DNA of 27,874 nt, from the NCBI GenBank assembly GCA_030673645.1, contig DAOVIO010000035.1, forward strand, positions 1-27,874. Reading direction: 5' to 3'. The number at the start of each line of letters is the position of its first letter. The stretch's first letter is position 1. Shown here piece after piece: positions 22,338-27,874 of this stretch. The DNA comes from JAGLSB01 sp023135955. Its GTDB lineage: Bacteria; Bacteroidota; Bacteroidia; Bacteroidales; GCA-2748055. The translations under genes were made by a program, and so were the position numbers. The notes below the pieces were generated by a model, which saw only the letters and a program-made list of their open reading frames with translations, was not told the DNA's origin and did no database searches.

Positions 22338-23129
22338 ATGAAGACAAAAATAAATGTACCCGTAATGGCCGAGCTTGCCGGAAAAGGTGAAAATCCTGAA
22401 TACCTTTTCTGGGTCGGTTGCGCCGGAGCATATGACGATCGATATAAAAAAGTTACACGGGCTTTTACTAAAATACTGAATTATCTGGGGACAAGCTATG
22501 CGGTGCTTGGAAAAGAAGAATCCTGTTCCGGCGACCCTGCCAAACGTGCAGGAAACGAAATGCTTTTCCAAATGCAGGCATTACAAAATATCGAAATTTT
22601 AAATGGATACGGAATAAAAAAGATTCTTACAATTTGTCCTCATTGCTATAATATCTTTAAAAATGAATATCCTGATCTGGGTGGTAATTTTGAGTTAATT
22701 AATTATACTGAATTTCTAAAAGACCAGGCAGACTTGGGGAAACTCAAAACCGACTCCTCAGTCTTCGGCAATACTTCAATTACATATCATGACCCGTGCT
22801 ATCTTGGAAGGGGGAATAATATTTACGATTCTCCACGCTTATTAATCAAATCAATTGCAAATGCACCTGTGGAAATGGCCAGGAATAAAAGTCATTCATT
22901 TTGTTGTGGTGCCGGTGGTGCCCAGATGTTTAAGGAGGCTGAAGAAGGGAATAAAGAAGTTTTTATTGAACGAACGGAAGAAGCTCTTGAAACCAAAGCT
23001 GAAATTATTGCCACGGCTTGTCCTTTTTGTATGACTATGATTAGCGACGGACTAAAATACAAAAACAAAGAAGACTCAGTTAAAAACCTTGACATTGCTG
23101 AGTTAATTGCACAATCTCTTAATCTATAA
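22338..23129 (+). CDS. CCG-domain (HdrD-like) Fe-S subunit
   Basis: A 263-aa soluble protein with two cysteine-rich (DUF224/CCG) domains. The first holds C28, C63 (as CSG rather than CCG) and CPHC (C100, C103); the second holds C154, FCCGAGG (C189-C190) and CPFC (C228, C231). In HdrB/HdrD such domains bind non-cubane [4Fe-4S] clusters. Here it should act as the catalytic or docking subunit that meets ETF. It overlaps nothing but starts 7 bp after the membrane subunit, so translation is probably coupled. The first CCG motif is degenerate (SCSGD), which also occurs in other members. Confidence 0.87.
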   Translation: MKTKINVPVMAELAGKGENPEYLFWVGCAGAYDDRYKKVTRAFTKILNYLGTSYAVLGKEESCSGDPAKRAGNEMLFQMQALQNIEILNGYGIKKILTICPHCYNIFKNEYPDLGGNFELINYTEFLKDQADLGKLKTDSSVFGNTSITYHDPCYLGRGNNIYDSPRLLIKSIANAPVEMARNKSHSFCCGAGGAQMFKEAEEGNKEVFIERTEEALETKAEIIATACPFCMTMISDGLKYKNKEDSVKNLDIAELIAQSLNL

Positions 23130-23152
23130 TCCAATTTCGAAATTTACATTCC

Positions 23153-26100
23153 ATGAATACTCAAACTCCTTATAAACTTAAAAATCATATCAGAATCGTT
23201 TCTGCGGCTTCATTATTCGACGGCCACGATGCCTCCATTAATGTTATGAGAAGAATTCTTCAATCGAGTGGTGCTGAGGTTATCCACCTTGGACATAACC
23301 GTTCGGTAGAGGAAATTGTAAACTGTGCAATTCATGAAGATGCACAGTCGATAGCAATAACTTCATACCAGGGTGGCCATATTGAATATTTTAAATATAT
23401 GTTCGATATGCTGAAGGAAAAGGGATTCGGACATGTGAAAATATTCGGTGGCGGCGGCGGTGTTATTCTTCCCGATGAAATAAAAGAACTTCAGGATTAT
23501 GGAATTACACGGATCTATTCACCCGATGATGGCCGGAGAATGGGTTTGCAGGGAATGATAAATGAGGTGATGGAATTATCCGATTTCCCGACAGGAAAAG
23601 ACATCAAAATAGATCCTGAAAAAATTAAATCACGCGATGTAATATCAATATCCAGACTTATTTCTGCAGCAGAAAATTATCCTTCGGAAGTTAAAAACGA
23701 TCTGGAGAAATTAGTTAAGAGCTGTAAAAATAAAAACACACCAGTAATTGGCATAACAGGAACTGGTGGCTCTGGTAAATCTTCAATAATCGATGAAATT
23801 ATTCGGAGATTCCTTAATCATTTTAAAGACAAAACTCTGGCTGTTATCTCAGTCGACCCATCAAAAAGAAGGACTGGTGGGGCTTTACTTGGTGATAGAA
23901 TAAGAATGAACTCTATCAATGATCCACGAATTTATATGAGATCACTGGCAACAAGACAATCGAACTTTTCCCTATCCAAACATATTAATGAAGTACTTTG
24001 TATAAGCAAATCGGCCGGATTCGATTTAATTATACTTGAATCATCAGGAATAGGTCAATCCTCCAGTGAAATTGTCGATTACTCCGACCTCACTCTATAC
24101 GTAATGACTCCTGAATTTGGTGCGGCGACACAACTCGAGAAAATTGATATGCTAGACTTTTCGGATATTGTGGCCGTAAATAAATTTGACAAACAAGGAG
24201 CCGAGGATGCTTTAAAAGCGGTTCGTAAGCAATATCAGAGAAATCATAATGCTTTCGACAAATCACCCGATGAAATGCCGGTATTTGGAACAATCGCTTC
24301 CAGATATCACGATACAGGACTCGATAATCTATACAATGCAATAATAGATCTTTTGCATGAGAAAACAGGATTTACAAAACCGCCTAAACTCGCTTCAATA
24401 AGAGAACAAAATGGTATTGCTTATATAATTCCACCTAAGAGAGTAAGATACCTTTCAGAAATTAGTGAAACAGTTAGAAATTATAATGAAAATTCTGAAA
24501 GATACTCCGAAATAGCTGATCGATTATACGGACTTCAGAAAAGTATTGACAGTATAAAGGCTGAGAATCTAGAAAACTCTTCGGAGCTGATAAAGGAGCT
24601 TCAATCTATATACAAGAAACTGGAGAAAAGTATTCCCAGCGAATATATGGAGATAATTAGAAGCTGGGGAAGGGTAGTGAAAAAATACTCCAAAGATGTT
24701 TATAGCTATACAGTTAGAGGAAAAGAAATAAAAGTACAAACATTTGTTACCAGCCTTTCACAACAAAAAATACCGAAAATATCTCTTCCAAAGTTCAGAT
24801 CATGGGGAGATATATTGAAGTGGAATATGAAAGAAAATGTGCCCGGTGAATATCCCTACGCGGCCGGAGTATTCCCCTTCAAAATGGAAGCTGAAAGTCC
24901 AACCCGTATGTTTGCCGGTGAAGGTGGACCCGAGAGAACAAACAAAAGGTTCCATTATGTTTCTAAAGGAATGCCAGCACGCCGACTCTCTACGGCCTTC
25001 GATTCTGTAACTTTGTATGGTGCAAATCCTGCAATAAGACCTGATATATACGGAAAAGTAGGTAATTCCGGCGTTTCTGTTGCTTGCCTCGATGATTGTA
25101 AAAAACTATACTCAGGTTTCGATCTGGTTCATCCGAAAACTTCCGTTTCGATGACAATAAACGGACCTGCTGCAATTCTTGTTGCCTATTATATGAATAC
25201 TGCCATCGATCAGCAATGTGAGGTATATATAAAGAAGAACGGACTGGAAAAGGAAATTCAAAAGAAAATAGACAATATTTTTTCTGAAAGAGGTGTCAAA
25301 AAACCAGCTTACCAGGGTAAACTTCCGGAAGGAAATAACGGACTTGGATTAATGTTACTTGGAGTTTGTGGAGCGAAAGGCTTACCTAAAGAAGTCTATA
25401 GCAGAATAAAAAAAGAAACTATCTCAAAAATACGAGGAACGGTACAAGCAGATATTCTTAAGGAAGATCAGGCTCAAAATACATGCATTTTCTCTACCGA
25501 TTTTGCTTTAAGGCTAATGGGAGATATTCAGGAATACTTTACTGAAAATAAGGTAAGGAACTTTTATTCCGTATCTATATCCGGATATCATATTGCTGAA
25601 GCCGGTGCAAATCCAATTACTCAACTTGCCTTTACTCTGTCGAATGGATTTACCTATGTTGAATATTACCTTTCGCGAGGTATGAAAATCGATGATTTTG
25701 CGCCAAATTTGTCTTTCTTCTTTTCAAACGGACTCGATCCTGAATACACAGTTATTGGAAGAGTTGCCAGGATTATCTGGGCTAAAGCAATGAAATATAA
25801 ATACAATGCCAACACAAGATCGCAGAAATTAAAATATCACATTCAGACTTCCGGTCGTTCACTCCACGCACAGGAAATAGAATTTAACGATATACGCACA
25901 AGTCTTCAGGCATTGAATGCCATTTACGACAATTGTAATTCTCTACACACCAATGCATTCGACGAGGCTATTACAACACCAACCGAAGCATCTGTAAGGA
26001 GAGCTTTGGCAATACAGCTTATTATTGATAAGGAATTGGGCTTATCGAAAAATCAAAATCCATTGCAAGGATCATTTATTATTGAAGAGCTAACTGATCT

Positions 26101-26533
26101 AGTTGAAGAAGCAGTACTTATGGAATTCGATCGTTTAACAGATCGTGGTGGTGTACTTGGGGCAATGGAAACAATGTATCAGCGATCAAAAATTCAGGAG
26201 GAATCACTACTTTACGAAACCTTAAAACATTCAGGGGAACTTCCTATAATTGGTGTAAACACTTTCCTTACTAAAGATTCTTTCGAAACAATAGTTCCTG
26301 AAACCGTAACCAGGGCAACCGAGAAGGAAAAAGCATATCAGGTAAGCATGCTTAAGGAATTTCACAAGAAGAATGAAGACCAGGCTCCGGAACTCCTTAA
26401 TAATTTGAAAAAAGCAGTTCTTGAAGACAAAAACACCTTCTATGCTATGATGGAAGCTGCAAAATGTTGTTCACTTGGACAGATTACAAATGCTTTATAT
26501 GAGGTTGGGGGGCAGTATAGGAGGAATATGTAG
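23153..26533 (+). CDS. icmF: Fused isobutyryl-CoA mutase (IcmF)
   Basis: A 1126-aa adenosylcobalamin-dependent mutase with all parts fused. The N-terminal B12 domain has DGHDAS (D23, H25) in place of strict DxHxxG; IcmF proteins commonly have Ala at the last position. A G-protein chaperone domain at about 195-400 has Walker A GTGGSGKS (K209). The mutase domain from about 580 has RMFAGEGGPERTNKRFHY, FDSVTLYGANP, SGVSVACLDDCKKLY and SISGYHIAEAGANPITQLAF. It interconverts isobutyryl-CoA and n-butyryl-CoA. Length agrees with known IcmF (about 1090-1120). It is last in the row, 23 bp after the CCG gene, and feeds butyryl-CoA to the dehydrogenase. Confidence 0.94.
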   Translation: MNTQTPYKLKNHIRIVSAASLFDGHDASINVMRRILQSSGAEVIHLGHNRSVEEIVNCAIHEDAQSIAITSYQGGHIEYFKYMFDMLKEKGFGHVKIFGGGGGVILPDEIKELQDYGITRIYSPDDGRRMGLQGMINEVMELSDFPTGKDIKIDPEKIKSRDVISISRLISAAENYPSEVKNDLEKLVKSCKNKNTPVIGITGTGGSGKSSIIDEIIRRFLNHFKDKTLAVISVDPSKRRTGGALLGDRIRMNSINDPRIYMRSLATRQSNFSLSKHINEVLCISKSAGFDLIILESSGIGQSSSEIVDYSDLTLYVMTPEFGAATQLEKIDMLDFSDIVAVNKFDKQGAEDALKAVRKQYQRNHNAFDKSPDEMPVFGTIASRYHDTGLDNLYNAIIDLLHEKTGFTKPPKLASIREQNGIAYIIPPKRVRYLSEISETVRNYNENSERYSEIADRLYGLQKSIDSIKAENLENSSELIKELQSIYKKLEKSIPSEYMEIIRSWGRVVKKYSKDVYSYTVRGKEIKVQTFVTSLSQQKIPKISLPKFRSWGDILKWNMKENVPGEYPYAAGVFPFKMEAESPTRMFAGEGGPERTNKRFHYVSKGMPARRLSTAFDSVTLYGANPAIRPDIYGKVGNSGVSVACLDDCKKLYSGFDLVHPKTSVSMTINGPAAILVAYYMNTAIDQQCEVYIKKNGLEKEIQKKIDNIFSERGVKKPAYQGKLPEGNNGLGLMLLGVCGAKGLPKEVYSRIKKETISKIRGTVQADILKEDQAQNTCIFSTDFALRLMGDIQEYFTENKVRNFYSVSISGYHIAEAGANPITQLAFTLSNGFTYVEYYLSRGMKIDDFAPNLSFFFSNGLDPEYTVIGRVARIIWAKAMKYKYNANTRSQKLKYHIQTSGRSLHAQEIEFNDIRTSLQALNAIYDNCNSLHTNAFDEAITTPTEASVRRALAIQLIIDKELGLSKNQNPLQGSFIIEELTDLVEEAVLMEFDRLTDRGGVLGAMETMYQRSKIQEESLLYETLKHSGELPIIGVNTFLTKDSFETIVPETVTRATEKEKAYQVSMLKEFHKKNEDQAPELLNNLKKAVLEDKNTFYAMMEAAKCCSLGQITNALYEVGGQYRRNM

Positions 26534-26652
26534 GGGAGGAAGTTGGGAGTTTAGAGTTGGTACTCCAGGCAACTTACATCCTTTTTACCATAATTAGCTA
26601 TAGCATTTTATCCCAAATATATTAATAACTTTTTTCATATATATTTACAAAC
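26534..26652. other. 119-bp spacer with word-like repeat trace
   Basis: After the IcmF stop the text AGTTGGGAGTTTAGAGTTGG repeats an AGTT(G)GG-type word, a possible remnant of the short-word tandem tracts seen elsewhere. No clear terminator was found. Confidence 0.35.
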
Positions 26653-27756
26653 ATGAAAAGGCTAACAATCTTAATAGCTATTATAGTTATTGGTTTAAAT
26701 AATAATTGTGATGCCACAAATTCAGAATTGTCTCAAGAACCATTAAATATTTTATTTATTGGAAGCAGTTATTTCAACACTGACTGCCTCCCCAAATTGT
26801 TTAATAATCTTGCTGACTCTTCTAATAAGGAGGTTTATATAGATCAATATGTTATCTCTGGCCTCTATCTCTACGATCATGCACATAGTATTATAGCAGA
26901 AGCAAAAATCAATGAGAAAGACTGGGATTATGTTGTTTTGCAAGGAGTAGGTTCTGTAACTGCATATCCTGAGTATTATACAGCTCATCCTGTTTTTTCA
27001 GCTCTGGCAACTCTTCAAAATAAAATATCCAGTAATTGTAAAACGACCAAACTAGTATTTTGTTTGCCATGGGCTTTCGAAGACGGAATGACATGGATGG
27101 CTGGCTGGACTGATTTGTATTATGACATGCAAATCAAAATGTATAATAATAGCTTACAATACTCTAATAATTTAGGACTTATTATTGCCCCGGTTGGATG
27201 GGCCTGGTATCAGGTTCTTGAAGAAAAAAACTACCCTTTGCATTACTTACATTCGAGAGACTGGAACCATCCTTCCATTAAAGGTTCATTTCTAATGGCA
27301 TGTGTAATCTATTCCACAATATTTCAGGAAAGTTCTATAGACATTCCTTATTTCGGTGGCTTGCAGAATGAAGAAACTGATTATTTTCAAGAGATTGCAT
27401 CAAATATTGTTCTAAATGATCTTAATCTTTGGAATATAACTAATACAATTATAGATTTAACAGAACTTTCTGTAAATAATAGCTTTTATCTCTACCAAAA
27501 TTATCCAAATCCTGTTTATTCAGAAGCACAAATAAATTATGAAACAAAGAAAGCAGGCTTTCTGGAAATCTCACTATATGACAATTTTGGGAATAAATAT
27601 GCAAATCTGGTTAATGAGTATAAATTACCAGGAAATTATAGCGTTAGATTTGATGGCAGTTCTATTCCAAGTGGGATATATTACTATTCTTTAAGAAAAG
27701 ATAGTGAATATATAACAAGGAAAATGATTCTGGCTAATTCTACTTTACGAAGTTAA
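26653..27756 (+). CDS. Secreted SGNH-like hydrolase with T9SS sorting domain
   Basis: A 367-aa protein with a signal peptide (MKRLTILIAIIVIGLNNNCDA). Residues 30-225 resemble SGNH/DUF4886-type hydrolases: LFIGSSYFNTDCLPKL has the GxS nucleophile block and DWNHPSIKGSFLMACV the late His block. From about 278 the chain is a type IX secretion C-terminal domain: YLYQNYPNPV, LEISLYDNFGNKYANLV, GNYSVRFDGSSIPSGIYYYSL and ITRKMIL. It should cross the outer membrane and be cell-surface or released. The substrate is unknown; an ester or glycan is plausible from family. It lies 119 bp after icmF and may be a separate unit. Confidence 0.85.
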   Translation: MKRLTILIAIIVIGLNNNCDATNSELSQEPLNILFIGSSYFNTDCLPKLFNNLADSSNKEVYIDQYVISGLYLYDHAHSIIAEAKINEKDWDYVVLQGVGSVTAYPEYYTAHPVFSALATLQNKISSNCKTTKLVFCLPWAFEDGMTWMAGWTDLYYDMQIKMYNNSLQYSNNLGLIIAPVGWAWYQVLEEKNYPLHYLHSRDWNHPSIKGSFLMACVIYSTIFQESSIDIPYFGGLQNEETDYFQEIASNIVLNDLNLWNITNTIIDLTELSVNNSFYLYQNYPNPVYSEAQINYETKKAGFLEISLYDNFGNKYANLVNEYKLPGNYSVRFDGSSIPSGIYYYSLRKDSEYITRKMILANSTLRS

Positions 27757-27791
27757 AAAAATCTACTATACTTTTGTATATCAACAATATA

Positions 27792-27874
27792 ATGCTACTT
27801 TTAGGGAAAGAATCATACAGTAATCATCTCCCGATTGAATTAAGGCAATGGCTAAATTTCAATTGGTTAAAAAA
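27792..27874 (+). CDS. Possible gene start cut by window end
   Basis: An ATG at 27792 opens a frame that stays open to the window edge (27 codons, MLLLGKESYSNHLPIELRQW at the start). It is too short to identify and could be chance in AT-rich DNA. Confidence 0.25.
   Translation, partial: MLLLGKESYSNHLPIELRQWLNFNWLK

Noticed and set aside
23219..23236. Loss of the B12 DxHxxG motif in IcmF
   Set aside because: DGHDAS keeps Asp and the cobalt-ligating His; IcmF proteins often deviate at the last Gly, so it is a family trait.

Overview
The window reads as a chromosome segment from an AT-rich Bacteroidota bacterium, most likely a Bacteroidales/Marinilabiliales-type anaerobe or facultative anaerobe. 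The basis is a type IX secretion C-terminal domain (26653-27756), TAnnTTTG-type promoter elements, weak Shine-Dalgarno signals, Bacteroidota-style intergenic repeats and the protein families seen. Placement is by family recognition only; nothing was searched.

Left part (1-6222): a degenerate IS1182-like transposase end is followed by a three-gene hipB-hipS-hipT toxin-antitoxin cassette, with a split HipA, an SIS motif in the kinase and 9-bp inverted repeats at its borders. Next, on the minus strand, comes a sugar module: HAD phosphatase, LacI-family regulator and SGLT-type Na+/sugar symporter. A near-perfect LacI-type operator lies between regulator and symporter.

Middle (6223-13521): a 732-aa KamA-like radical SAM protein, a small secreted protein, a rhamnogalacturonan-acetylesterase-like protein that has lost its core in frame but kept a C-terminal DUF4350/GATase-like domain, an outer-membrane beta-barrel protein, a response-regulator pseudogene, and a corrinoid/homocysteine methyltransferase pair. 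The corrinoid protein of that pair lacks its B12-binding half. A 92-bp dispersed repeat occurs at 1-92 and 12161-12252.

Right part (14025-26533): nine co-oriented genes form a near-complete route from isobutyryl-CoA or butyryl-CoA to acetyl-CoA: crotonase, 3-hydroxyacyl-CoA dehydrogenase, SCP-x-type thiolase, acyl-CoA dehydrogenase, EtfB, EtfA, a two-subunit membrane Fe-S/CCG oxidoreductase (ETF:quinone oxidoreductase, EMO-like) and fused isobutyryl-CoA mutase IcmF. IcmF would interconvert isobutyryl- and butyryl-CoA, the dehydrogenase would reduce ETF, and the membrane complex would pass electrons to menaquinone. A secreted SGNH-like protein with a T9SS tail follows.

The least explained feature is a set of short-word tandem repeats (6-8 bp words, in one place nested in a 55-bp unit). 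Three of the four tracts lie in spacers between co-oriented genes, just 5' of a start codon. One replaces the 3' half of the corrinoid gene and another sits just upstream of a LacI gene that has only a TTG start.
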